DNA of 64,000 bases from Gilliamella sp. N-G2 (GTDB taxonomy: Bacteria > Pseudomonadota > Gammaproteobacteria > Enterobacterales > Orbaceae): the NCBI RefSeq assembly GCF_002142215.1, contig NZ_NAST01000001.1, forward strand, positions 124,001 through 188,000. The letters are read 5' to 3'. A program made the position numbers and the translations under genes. Every line of letters begins with the position of its first letter. Positions within the stretch are counted from its first letter, which is position 1. Shown piece by piece: positions 38,797-50,100 of this stretch. The notes below the pieces were generated by a model. That model searched no databases, was not told the origin of the DNA, and worked only from the letters and a program-made list of their open reading frames with translations.

Positions 38797-38958
38797 ATGA
38801 AAATTAGTATTAATGAACTACATGTTGCTGTAACTAGTTTACAAGATAAACTACGTCAAAAATGGATAGATTATCAATAATATTTTCGAGGAAAATCTCA
38901 ACATAATTGGCTTCATAGTGAAGCATATATTTAGATAATTGAAGATTCCATTATTTGA
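38797..38958 (+). pseudogene. FRG-domain gene remnant
   Basis: An ATG frame reads MKISINELHVAVTSLQDKLR, QKWIDYQ, a TAA, then YFRGKSQHNWLHSEAYI, a TAG, then IIEDSII and TGA. YFRGKS..W followed by an acidic/hydrophobic stretch fits the N-terminal FRG domain (named for its conserved F-R-G). FRG domains are often found in toxin or defence-linked genes. Only 54 codons are left with two stops, so nothing functional can be produced. The gene faces a broken MBL-fold gene on the other strand. Confidence 0.5.
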
Positions 38959-39008
38959 AAGTAATTAAAATAAATATCGTCGCTTAATAAATAGATAACG
39001 CTATCCAT

Positions 39009-40321
39009 TCAATTATTGATCTCAAATTTCTGCTTAAACTTTGTTTTATAATAATCACTAACCTCTTTAATAATTTTTTCTTTGTCTAAGAGTTTTTCCT
39101 TTAATATTTCATCAGGATGGTCATATCCATTGTTTGAACCAAAACAGATAACCGCATTGATAAATTTTAGTTTAAAAAAATCGTCAGAATAATTGCTACC
39201 ACTTCCATGATGAGGTATTTGCAAGGTTCCTATATGCCAATCAAAGTTATTTTCAAAATCGTAATCCTCCGACTCTGAATAAAGTTTGCTCAATGATGCA
39301 TAAGATTTGATAATAAGTTTCCTAATTTCTTCTACGCAATTTATCTCTTTAGTGGCATTAAAAGGAATATCCCCTGTATACAGACAACTCTGTTCCTTAA
39401 AAATTTTATTATATTCTTTTAAGTCTAAATTTCGCAAATAAGAATATAAATGAAAGGGAACTGGACCAGAAAAAACACCTAAACAAATTTTATTTAAATC
39501 TCTATTAAATTTCATATATTGAGCTTTCAAATAATTTAATGGCTTGATATTGATAATTTTATTTTTATTTTTATTTTTATTTTTAAGTTTTTTTTCTATA
39601 TTTTTAAGTTTTTTTCTATATGTTTAAGTATTTCTGTTATATCTTTAACATCCATTAATAGCTCGGACGTTAACTTCGTTTTTGTAAAGAAAGTAGAAAT
39701 TTTTCTATTATAATCCAAACGACAAAAATATTTTATAAAGTCATAAGGTATATATAACCATATAGGAAAATAATAATGAGATTGAGGATCAGGATGATAG
39801 ATAATCAATTTGTTATCAGTATATTGTAATTTGAAAATGGGATTAAATGTTTTTAACAGATTTGATTCATTTGATTTATCCGAATTTATTTTAATAATAT
39901 GACAATCCTCACCAAAAAATTTTTCGGGATTTGTCAACAATTCATGATAAGCTTTAATATCAATTTGATATTCTTTTAGCGCTACACCTAACAATAATAA
40001 ATTAATTTCTTGCGGGGTCAGCAAAGGAATAATCAAATTTTTAACTTGATATTTTCTTCTATATTTTATCAAAAAACTAATATGATCTGCATGGAAATGA
40101 GATATAAACAGCAAATCTATTTTCCAATCATTATTTTGTGTTCGACACTTAAAATATTTGGATAATTTAGAGTCAGCTTTTATAGTTGATTCTTCATTAT
40201 GCTCAGGGGCATTACCACAGTCAAAGACCATTTCGAAAACATTGTTGCCTGAATAAATTTGCTCTGAATAAAAAGCGCCTTGGCCAACTGGGTGAAATAC
40301 TCTTTTTAACGATATTTTCAT
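39009..40321 (-). pseudogene. Metallo-beta-lactamase-fold hydrolase, frame broken by one base in an A tract
   Basis: Two pieces form one protein of about 437 codons. The N-terminal part (40321 down to 39596) has VGQGAFYSEQ, MVFDCGN and the metal-binding HFHADH at residues 75-80. The C-terminal part (39009-39530) has SGPVPFHLYSYL, TGD and IPHHGSGSNYSDDFF, as in ComEC-like MBL proteins. Frame is lost in the unit TATAGAAAAAAACTTAAAAA, which has A7 where its tandem copy has A8. Restoring one A reads HIEKKLKNIEKKLKNKNKN directly into the second part. Thus a single-base deletion (or sequencing error, or phase variation) separates intact from broken. Substrate unknown. It lies next to an FRG remnant. 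Confidence 0.75.
39561..39615. repeat. Hexamer and 20/21-base repeats inside the MBL gene
   Basis: Four copies of ATTTTT are followed by two tandem 20-21-base units differing by one T (T8 at 39588-39595, T7 at 39609-39615). The hexamer repeats keep frame, but the homopolymers do not, so slippage here would switch the MBL gene on or off. Confidence 0.8.
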
Positions 40322-40695
40322 TGTCTCAAAACCTTTTTAGTATCACAATAATGTTTAATTATTGTCATTTAAAATAATTCTATCCATTATTCAATCAATT
40401 TAATGCATTATTTATACTATTGTTGGGTATCTTATTACTAAATTTTAAAAATATCTCATTAATCATAATTTATCTTATAACATTTAGGGTAAATATGATA
40501 TTTATAAAAACGCAAAGTTATGTAGCAAAATATTTAAATATACTAATCCATAAGTTGCCTATCAAATAAATTTTTCCAAATATTCACATAGTAACATCTT
40601 AAATTAGTAGATGAAGTAATAAGCTAGAAAGGTTGAAAGTCAATATAAAGTAGTAATGAGCTTAATTAAATATTCGCTATAAGAAATATAAAAAA
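40322..40695. other. Gene-free region upstream of the MBL gene
   Basis: About 370 AT-rich bases with no ORF of note. A short inverted repeat CAATAAT/ATTATTG at 40346-40364, 25 bases upstream of the MBL start, could be an operator for that gene. I see no RNA gene. Confidence 0.4.
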
Positions 40696-40722
40696 ACCTC
40701 GTTATATTCGAGGTTTTTTTAA
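40696..40722 (-). terminator. Terminator of bamE
   Basis: AACCTCG and CGAGGTT form a 7-base stem around TTATATT, with long A and T runs on both sides, just after the bamE stop on the minus strand. Confidence 0.85.
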
Positions 40723-40724
40723 TT

Positions 40725-41186
40725 TTATTCAGATTGAGATTCAGATTCTGATGAGGTTTCTGACGGTTGTTGATTATTTGGATTATCATCATCAGATTTT
40801 ATTTCAATTGGATCTGAAATTCCCTGTTTATTCATTTCTTCTAATGATAATGATCCTTCTAGTGTTGAAGTTTTGATATCACTAACTACGCCCATCTCAT
40901 TAAAATAAACGGCATAAGTAATTTGACTTAGATTACCATGTTGTGGTTGTTGACGGAAAACATAATACCAAACATTTCCCCCAAAAGAAGAAGTCAACAT
41001 TGGTGATCCCATAATAAATACTACTTGATCTTTGGTTTGGCCAACTTGTAATAGTTCAATTGCATCCTGTGTTATGTAATTACCTTGATTAATATCAGGT
41101 CTATAAACCCAACGATCAACAAGTGAACAACCAGTAAGTAATATACCGGTCATAATAGAAAGCAAAATAGATTTACGAAACGGCAT
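40725..41186 (-). CDS. bamE: Outer membrane assembly lipoprotein BamE
   Basis: 153-residue lipoprotein of the BAM complex that supports beta-barrel insertion. Lipobox LTGC places the acylated Cys at residue 20 after an N-terminal signal. The SmpA/OmlA domain (YITQDAIELLQVGQTKDQVVFIMGSPMLTSSFGGNVWYYV region) is standard. The tail after residue 120 is longer than E. coli BamE (113) and rich in Asp, Ser, Glu and Asn (DDDNPNNQQPSETSSESESQ), low complexity. Intact, and ended by a strong hairpin. Confidence 0.94.
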   Translation of the reverse strand: MPFRKSILLSIMTGILLTGCSLVDRWVYRPDINQGNYITQDAIELLQVGQTKDQVVFIMGSPMLTSSFGGNVWYYVFRQQPQHGNLSQITYAVYFNEMGVVSDIKTSTLEGSLSLEEMNKQGISDPIEIKSDDDNPNNQQPSETSSESESQSE

Positions 41187-41394
41187 TTAAATTATCCATT
41201 CAAAAATACAATGGTGTTTATTATCGCTGATATTTTAACTAAGCGCTAGATAAAATAATAAATTCTTTCAAAAATTAATAATAAAAAGTATTGTTATATT
41301 AATGATAATTAATAATAGTTGATATTTTTCTTATTATCTTCAATCTTAATGCTCTATAATAATTAACTTAATATAAACCAGCGATAGGTAAAAA

Positions 41395-42006
41395 ATGAAA
41401 TTAGAAACGATTGAACAAAAAGCAAGTTATGCAATTGGACTGCAAATTGGTCAACAATTAAAAGAATCTGGCTTAAATAATTTAGAGCTTAATGCATTAA
41501 AATTAGCTATGGAAGATGTTTTGAGCGATAACCAACCAGCATTACCTTTACAAGAGTTACACGATGCCCTTCGTCATGTCCACGAAGAAGCAGCGAAACA
41601 AAAAGCCAAACAAGCTGAAAAAATTGCCCAAGCAGGTCAAGACTTTTTAGCTGAAAATCTAAAAAAAGATGGCATAAAATCGACTGAATCTGGTCTGCAA
41701 TATGAAGTCATTAAACAAGGTGATGGCGCATTTCCTAAAGCAACCGATCGTGTTCGAGTTCATTATACCGGACAATTAATCGATGGTACTGTATTTGATA
41801 GTTCAGTTGAACGTGGGCAACCAGCTGAATTCCCGGTTAATGGTGTGATCCGTGGTTGGGTTGAAGCATTACAATTAATGTCGGAAGGTTCAAAATGGCG
41901 TTTATACATTCCTCAGGAACTAGCTTATGGTTCACAAGGAGCAGGCGCTTCTATCCCACCTTATAGTGCACTGATTTTCGATGTCGAATTATTGAAAGTT
42001 CTATAA
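41395..42006 (+). CDS. fklB: FKBP-type peptidyl-prolyl isomerase FklB
   Basis: 203-residue prolyl isomerase. The N-terminal helical dimerisation part (residues 1-90, with [21 protein letters not shown]) is followed by an FKBP domain (about 100-203). It shows [40 protein letters not shown] and the C-terminal [16 protein letters not shown]. No signal peptide, so cytoplasmic like E. coli FklB (206). Ends with a small hairpin. Confidence 0.94.
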   Translation: MKLETIEQKASYAIGLQIGQQLKESGLNNLELNALKLAMEDVLSDNQPALPLQELHDALRHVHEEAAKQKAKQAEKIAQAGQDFLAENLKKDGIKSTESGLQYEVIKQGDGAFPKATDRVRVHYTGQLIDGTVFDSSVERGQPAEFPVNGVIRGWVEALQLMSEGSKWRLYIPQELAYGSQGAGASIPPYSALIFDVELLKVL

Positions 42007-42012
42007 GTATAT

Positions 42013-42032
42013 ATGGACGCATTCGCGTCCAT
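42013..42032 (+). terminator. Weak terminator after fklB
   Basis: ATGGACGC and GCGTCCAT form an 8-base stem with a four-base ATTC loop, followed by TATTT. The T run is short, so termination may be partial; it also faces the MFS gene. Confidence 0.5.
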
Positions 42033-42042
42033 TATTTGGTGT

Positions 42043-43236
42043 TTAATCATTAGTTATTTTCGGTAAAAAACATGAGCCAAAGGCAGCCAAGAGGAGTAAA
42101 ACACTAGCAGCGCCAAAAGCAATATAATGAGTATGCCAATTGTCATAGGCCCACCCACCTAACCATGAACCAACCATTGCGCCAATTTGATGTCCAAGGT
42201 AAGTTAATCCAGAGAGTAGTCCTACAATTTTCACTCCATAAATATCAGCACTAATAGCACTTGATAATGATAAAGCTCCAGCCCAAACTAATCCCCCAAC
42301 TAATGCAATGCCATAGAGTTGCCATTTAGTTGAAGCAATGACTAATGCGATAAAACCAAGCCCTCTAACTAAGAAGATCATCGCTAATACTAATTTTCGT
42401 TGCACTATATCGGAAATAAAACCGAGCACCAAGGTACTAAAAATTGCCACTAATCCGATTAAACCTATCCCAGAAGAACTAGTAATTGCGTCGAAACCGT
42501 GATCAATTAACATAGGAACACCATGTGTACCTAGTAAATTCATGCTAAACCCACAAGTAAATAAGCCAAAACTAAGCAACCAGAAAGGCCGTGTTTTTAA
42601 CACCTGTTTTAAAGTTATATTATTTTTTAGATTTTCCTGAACTTCTGCTGTCGCTGTCTCAATATGATTATCCTTCATAATAAAAATAGCGATAGGCAGA
42701 GCTAGTAGCATAAAAAGCAGAGAAAATCCGACTAACGTGGTTTGCCATCCATACAGCGGAATAAAATAAGCAAATACCGGTAGCATAACTGCAATACCCG
42801 CCATACTGCCACTCGACAGAATAAATAGTGCCAGGCCTCTATGTTTGCTAAACCAACGAACCACAATAGGTGTAAAACTGACAGAGCCGACAAATGAGGT
42901 ACCAAAGGATAAAGCTACCCCAAAAGATAAGAAAAAGTTCCAATAGCCGTTTACGTTAGCTGCCCAAACAGTTGAAATAATAATGATAATTGAACCTAAT
43001 AGTAATACAAATCGGGTGCTATATTTGTTGACTAAGTACCCTGCTATCGGCATGGCGATACCGGAAAATAGCATCCCTATAGCAATAATACTCGACAAAG
43101 CACTTCGGCTGAAATGGAGATCGTTAGCTATAGGCAGAAAAAATACCCCCATACTCATGCGTAATCCACTAGAAAGTAAGGTTAAAAATGCGGCTGCTAT
43201 AACAATATTCCAGCCAAAATACCATCGACAATGCAT
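42043..43236 (-). CDS. MFS transporter, monocarboxylate/OFA-like
   Basis: 397-residue inner-membrane transporter with 12 helices. N-terminus MHCRWYFGWNIVIAAAFLTL is of the type seen in the oxalate/formate antiporter-monocarboxylate group. The loop after TM2 has AGYLVNKYSTRFVLLLGS, a degenerate motif A, and FTPIVVRWFSKHRGLALFI fits TM4-TM5. Substrate is unknown. Not related closely to the YdiN-type permease in the first 5 kb. Convergent with fklB and divergent from dapB. Confidence 0.85.
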   Translation of the reverse strand: MHCRWYFGWNIVIAAAFLTLLSSGLRMSMGVFFLPIANDLHFSRSALSSIIAIGMLFSGIAMPIAGYLVNKYSTRFVLLLGSIIIIISTVWAANVNGYWNFFLSFGVALSFGTSFVGSVSFTPIVVRWFSKHRGLALFILSSGSMAGIAVMLPVFAYFIPLYGWQTTLVGFSLLFMLLALPIAIFIMKDNHIETATAEVQENLKNNITLKQVLKTRPFWLLSFGLFTCGFSMNLLGTHGVPMLIDHGFDAITSSSGIGLIGLVAIFSTLVLGFISDIVQRKLVLAMIFLVRGLGFIALVIASTKWQLYGIALVGGLVWAGALSLSSAISADIYGVKIVGLLSGLTYLGHQIGAMVGSWLGGWAYDNWHTHYIAFGAASVLLLLAAFGSCFLPKITND

Positions 43237-43325
43237 TTCAATTTCCTATTAGTCTTAATATTAAGAACACGAAAAGTATATCATCTTGTTTAGGTATATA
43301 ACTTAAAAGTTTTCCGCTATAATAA

Positions 43326-44186
<861 letters not shown>

Positions 44187-44192
44187 TATTAA

Positions 44193-44666
<474 letters not shown>

Positions 44667-44826
44667 TCTTGTCATAGTACAGTTAACGATTGGCTTAATA
44701 ATTAAAAATTAATTCAATAAATCATTTTTTAATTATTTGATAAAAAATTAGCTTAGTTATTCTTTTTACCTGCGAAAATTGCTAGAATCTGTTCTGATTT
44801 TTTAAGATATATACTGAGCATTATTA

Positions 44827-45366
44827 ATGAAAAAACATACATTAGAAACCATGATATCTGCTGAAGATATCCAAAAGCGGGTAAATGAAATAGGTCAACA
44901 GATAAGTCAAGATTATGCAGGCAGTCAAAATGAGCTTATTTTAGTTGGTTTGTTAAGAGGTTCTTTTATCTTTATGGCTGATCTAAGCCGAGCAATTAGT
45001 GTTGGTCACGAAGTCGACTTTATGACGGCCTCAAGTTATGGCAATGCCGTGGTAAGTAATAGAGATGTCAAAATTTTAAAAGATTTAGACGAAGATATTC
45101 GTGACAAAGATGTGCTGATTGTTGAAGATATTATTGATACCGGCAATACTCTTAGCAAGGTAATGGCTATTTTAAAACTACGTCATCCTCGTAGTATCGA
45201 GATTTGTACATTATTAGATAAACCTTCACGTCGTGAAGTTGCAGTACCAGTGAAATATATCGGTTTTTCAATTCCTGACGAGTTTGTAGTGGGTTATGGT
45301 ATAGATTATGCTCAGCATTATCGCCATTTACCATATATTGGACATGTAAAATTACTTGAATCCTAA
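44827..45366 (+). CDS. hpt: Hypoxanthine phosphoribosyltransferase
   Basis: 179-residue purine salvage enzyme that makes IMP (and weakly GMP) from PRPP. The PRPP loop [15 protein letters not shown] starts near residue 96 with the invariant Glu100-Asp101. [15 protein letters not shown] and the flexible-loop ASSYGN are the usual signatures. Length matches E. coli Hpt (178). Lies 160 bases after tadA, with its own AT-rich upstream region, and 17 bases before tamA. Confidence 0.96.
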   Translation: MKKHTLETMISAEDIQKRVNEIGQQISQDYAGSQNELILVGLLRGSFIFMADLSRAISVGHEVDFMTASSYGNAVVSNRDVKILKDLDEDIRDKDVLIVEDIIDTGNTLSKVMAILKLRHPRSIEICTLLDKPSRREVAVPVKYIGFSIPDEFVVGYGIDYAQHYRHLPYIGHVKLLES

Positions 45367-45383
45367 ACTTTATCGAGGTGTAT

Positions 45384-47102
45384 GTGTCACGATTTTCTCG
45401 CTCATTATGCGTACTTTTAATGGTAACGACTGCATCAAGTTATGCTGATATGAAGTTATCAATTAAAGGATTATCGGGAGAACTTGCGGAAAATGTCGAT
45501 GCACGCATTTCGTTAATCACATCAGATAAAATTAATAATTCGCCTAATTTTAAGCGATATTTTGAAAGTGAAGCACAAAAAGCCCTTCGAGCATTAGGGT
45601 ATTATTCCCCTACTTTTAGTTACGACGAGAGTGATCCTAAAGTCCTCGTTGTTAAAATATCGCCTGGCGAACCGGTTAGAATTAAACAATTAAATATCAA
45701 TATTAATGGTGAAGGTAAACAAGATAAAGATTTTCAAGAATTATTAGCTAAACAACTGCCTAAAATCGGTGAAATTTTAAATCATGGCACTTACGAAGCA
45801 TTTAAAAAAGGCTTAGAAAACTTATCATTAAAAAAAGGCTATTTTGATGCTGAAATGCCAACCCATCAATTAGCTGTATCTCAATACGATCATCAAGCTT
45901 TTTGGAATATCGATTTTAATACCGGTAAACGCTATAAGTTTAGTAAGGTTAAATTTCCAGACGCAAAAATTCGCCAAGAATATCTTGCCAACATCGTACC
46001 TTTTAAAGAGGGGGATGAATATTCGGCTGAACAACTATCATTATTAAACCGACGTCTTAGTTCAACAAACTGGTTTAACTCAGTGGTCGTTACACCGGAT
46101 TTTCCTAATCTAACAGCAGACAAAGCGTTACCTATTGATGTGGTAACCACGCCACGTAAAAAAAATGCCATGGATCTGGGTTTAGGTTTTTCAACAGATA
46201 ATGGTGTGCATGGCAAAATTGGTTGGAATAAACCTTGGATTAATAGCCGAGGGCAGAGTTTTCAAAGTAATTTATCTCTATCATCACCTGAGCAAATTAT
46301 TACGATGAGTTATAAGATACCTTTGAAAAAATCACCTATTGAACAATATTATACCATTCAAGGTGGTTATAAAAAAATTGACAATAATGATACCTACTCG
46401 CGCTCTTATACCTTAGGTGCTCTGCGTAATTGGGATAACTTTGATGGTTGGCAAACAGCTCTAGGTTTTAATATGTTACATGACGACTTTACTCAAGGGG
46501 ATGCAAGTTTTAAAACCTTTTTATACTACCCATCACTTAGTATTTCGCGTATTCGTAATGACGGTAATTTATTATCTATGTGGGGCGACTCTCAACGTTA
46601 TTCAATTGAAGGCGCGGCAGAATCGTTAGGATCTGATATTAATTTAGTCCGTTTTCAAGCCCAACAAACTTGGATTCGTTCAATTAAACAATCACATCGT
46701 TTTATAGCCAGAGGTAATTTCGGCATTATTCAAGCAAGTAACTTTGATCGAGTGCCCCCTTCTTTTAGATTTTTTGCTGGTGGTGATCGCAGCATTCGTG
46801 GATACAGCTATCAATCTATCTCACCGAAAGATAAAAAAGGTAAACTTAAAGGGGCTTCAAAAATGATCACAGGATCAGCGGAATACCAATACAACTTAAC
46901 CGGTTCTTGGTGGGGTGCTGCTTTTGTTGATACTGGAGAAGCAATAGATAAAGTCGATACAACTAAATTTTATACCGGTACCGGCCTAGGTATTCGCTGG
47001 GCTTCACCTGTTGGGCCAATTAAGTTTGATTTAGCAACACCACTAAATAAAAAAGATAAAGGCTCAATACACCTATATATTGGTTTAGGAAGCGAACTAT
47101 AA
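45384..47102 (+). CDS. tamA: Translocation and assembly module protein TamA
   Basis: 572-residue Omp85-family outer-membrane barrel (E. coli TamA is 577), partner of TamB. A signal peptide (SRSLCVLLMVTTASSYA) is followed by three POTRA domains (about residues 20-260) and a C-terminal 16-strand barrel with RFFAGGDRSIRGYSYQSISP, the conserved RGY/VRGY-like motif. I choose GTG 45384, as GAGG lies five bases upstream; GTG 45378 would overlap that site. It ends one base before tamB and 17 bases after hpt. Confidence 0.93.
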   Translation: MSRFSRSLCVLLMVTTASSYADMKLSIKGLSGELAENVDARISLITSDKINNSPNFKRYFESEAQKALRALGYYSPTFSYDESDPKVLVVKISPGEPVRIKQLNININGEGKQDKDFQELLAKQLPKIGEILNHGTYEAFKKGLENLSLKKGYFDAEMPTHQLAVSQYDHQAFWNIDFNTGKRYKFSKVKFPDAKIRQEYLANIVPFKEGDEYSAEQLSLLNRRLSSTNWFNSVVVTPDFPNLTADKALPIDVVTTPRKKNAMDLGLGFSTDNGVHGKIGWNKPWINSRGQSFQSNLSLSSPEQIITMSYKIPLKKSPIEQYYTIQGGYKKIDNNDTYSRSYTLGALRNWDNFDGWQTALGFNMLHDDFTQGDASFKTFLYYPSLSISRIRNDGNLLSMWGDSQRYSIEGAAESLGSDINLVRFQAQQTWIRSIKQSHRFIARGNFGIIQASNFDRVPPSFRFFAGGDRSIRGYSYQSISPKDKKGKLKGASKMITGSAEYQYNLTGSWWGAAFVDTGEAIDKVDTTKFYTGTGLGIRWASPVGPIKFDLATPLNKKDKGSIHLYIGLGSEL

Positions 47103-47103
47103 A

Positions 47104-50100
47104 ATGGCAAAAAATCCAACAAGAACGAAAAAGGTTGAAAAAATAAAACGAATACGTAAATGGAAAAAACGCAGCATTATAGTGCTTTCCATTTTTGTTT
47201 TCCTTATCACTTTTATAATGTTAATGATTTACACCTCTTTAGGTGTAAAACTAACAACCTATGTTCTTAATAAATTTTTACCTGAATTGAAAATAGCACA
47301 AATTGAAGGTACATTCCATGATTTACATATTAAAGGACTGTCACTTGAACTACCTGGTGTCAATGTACAGGTAAAAGATGCAACATTCAAATTGTCTGGT
47401 TTATGTTTAATACAGACAAAAATTTGTGTTAAACAATTTGATGCTGATGGGGTTAGTGTTGTAATTAATACTGATGAAATAGAACTTTCACCGGATGAAC
47501 CAACACCAGAAAAACGACAAATAATTAAAACACCATTACCTATTGAATTAAAACAAACACATATTTCAGATGTCACAGTAAAAGTTAACAATATGCAATT
47601 TGGTATGTCAGACTTTACTGGCAAAGCTAACTGGGTCAATGAAAAAATCTATGTATATCCAGCTATTGCTATGGATTTACAGGCAATATTTGCAGATTAT
47701 CCTGCAAAAAAGTCTAATAATCAGATAGATGATAATCTACCGCTTGACCAACAAATTAGTCAACTGTTTAACCAACCTTTAATAAATTCACTGCCACAAG
47801 TTAGTATTCCACTCGATATTAATGTTACAAGTTTAACCGGGAACAATTGGTTATTACACATTGCAGGGCAAGATTATCATTTTAATCAAGTGAATATCAA
47901 AACAGAGATGATTAATAATCATATTATGGTTAAACATGTCGACACCAATGCAATAACTCCTTATGCGAGTGGTCATGCTTATGTATCAGGTGAAATAACC
48001 TTAGGTGATAATTGGCCTATTTTTGCTTATGTTAAGGCCGATACAGAGAAAAATCATCTTAATGGGCAATTTTCAGGAAACTTATTAGGTAAATTATCAA
48101 CTTATACTCATGTTACTGGGTTAAATCAGATTGTTATTGAAGGGCAAATAAATTTTATTGAAAAATATTTACCATTAATTACAAAACTAGAAGGTAAACA
48201 TATCCAATGGCCAATTGATGGCACACCGCAATATCAGCTTGATAATTTTGCTATAAGCTTAAATGGCAATGCACAAAAATATAATATGCTTGCTAAAGGT
48301 TTGATTAAGGGACATGACTTACCTGATACATCTGTTGATATTATTGGTGATGGTACCAACCAATCGGCCTCTTTTGATCATGCCAATATTAAGTTTCCAC
48401 AAGGTGATATTAATCTTACCGGTCAATTAGATTGGCAAAAAGCTCTTAAATGGGATGCTAGTGTTAAACTTAATAATGTTGATATAACTAAAGAGTTACC
48501 AACCTTCCCTATTCGCTTAGCCGGCCAAGTAAAAACTTCGGGTATGCTCGAAGGTGATTTATGGCAATTAAATATTCCTGATATACAATTAAAAGGTAAC
48601 ATAAAACAAGCTAATTTTTCAGCTAATGGCGATCTATTTATCGATTCTAATCGTACTTTAATATCAAAAAATCTAACTATGCTTTGGGGCAAAAACGAAT
48701 TAAATATTAGTGGTTCTACTGATAAAGGTAATTTGAATAGCCAACTTAATTTAAAGTCTTTGTCATTATTAGCTGATGATCTAAATGGCACCATAATAGG
48801 AAATATTAGAATGACAGGTAGTAAAGCCTCACCTGTTATTGAAAACAATATAAATATCAATGAATTAAATTATGAAAATATTTCAATCGCTAAAGCAAAT
48901 CTATCAGGAAAAATCCAATACAACGATCAACTTAGTGGGCAATTGAAACTAATTGGTCAAAATATCGATATCGCTAACCAAAATATTAAAAAAGCTAATA
49001 TTGAACTATCAGGTAATGAAGCTCGCCACGCTTTAAACATAAATTTTGAAGGTAGCCCATTATCGATGGTAACATCATTGAGTGGACAATTAGATAAACA
49101 ACAGAACAAATGGACTGCAAATATACCGCATAGTTTACTCACTTTAGCTAATAATAATCGTTGGCAATTAACTAAACCTATCTCTCTATCTTATGATATT
49201 ACTAACCACGTTCCAACTATAGGTGCGCATTGTTGGCGTAGCAATAATTCTAGTATTTGTTTAGATAAATCGTTATCAATAACTAACAATAACCAGACAA
49301 CTATAACACTAAAAGATATTGATCTTGCTAAATTACCTATACCTACTGATGGTGAAACAAAAATTGATGGTTTTATTAATGGCAAAGCAGATATCAAATT
49401 CAATGATGCTAGCAAAATTCCAAGTATCAAAGCCAATATAACCAGTAATAGAGTTTATATTAAACAGATGATCAATAATCAAGCTCTGCCAATTCCATTT
49501 GATATGTTTAATATCAATGCAGAATTTAATGAACTACAAGCTAAATTAGATTGGCGTTTAGGTTTAAATAAATTAGGTAAAATAAATGGTAATCTTTCAA
49601 TAAATGATCCAACTGGGAAGAAAGATTTAAGTGGTCAACTCAACATCGATAATTTAGCCCTAGCAATTATTAATCCGCTATTAAGCAAAGATGAATATGC
49701 TAATGGCGCCATAAATGGTATGGTTAAATTTTCTGGTTCTTTAATCGATCCTAGTTTAACCGGCGGTATCAATTTAAAACATAGTGACATAAAATCTAGC
49801 CAATTACCAATCGATATCAAATCGGCTATGCTTGATATTAAATTCAATGGTAAAACTTCAACAATGAAAGGAGTATTGGCCACTAAATCAGGTAATATTA
49901 ATATTAATGGTCAAGCCAGTTGGAATAATTTGGAAAAATGGCAAGCAACCTTAAATGTTAATGGTGCAGCCATGGATGTCACTGTGCCACCAATGATTGT
50001 CATGTCAGTCATCCCAGATATTAAAATAGAAGCAACACAAGATGAACTGACAATTCTCGGTAAAGTTTCAATTCCTAAAGGTAAAATCACTGTTGATTCG

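Noticed and set aside
40346-40364. Inverted repeat as a transcription terminator
   Set aside because: No T run and AT-only stem; at most a weak operator, so reported only within the gap entry.
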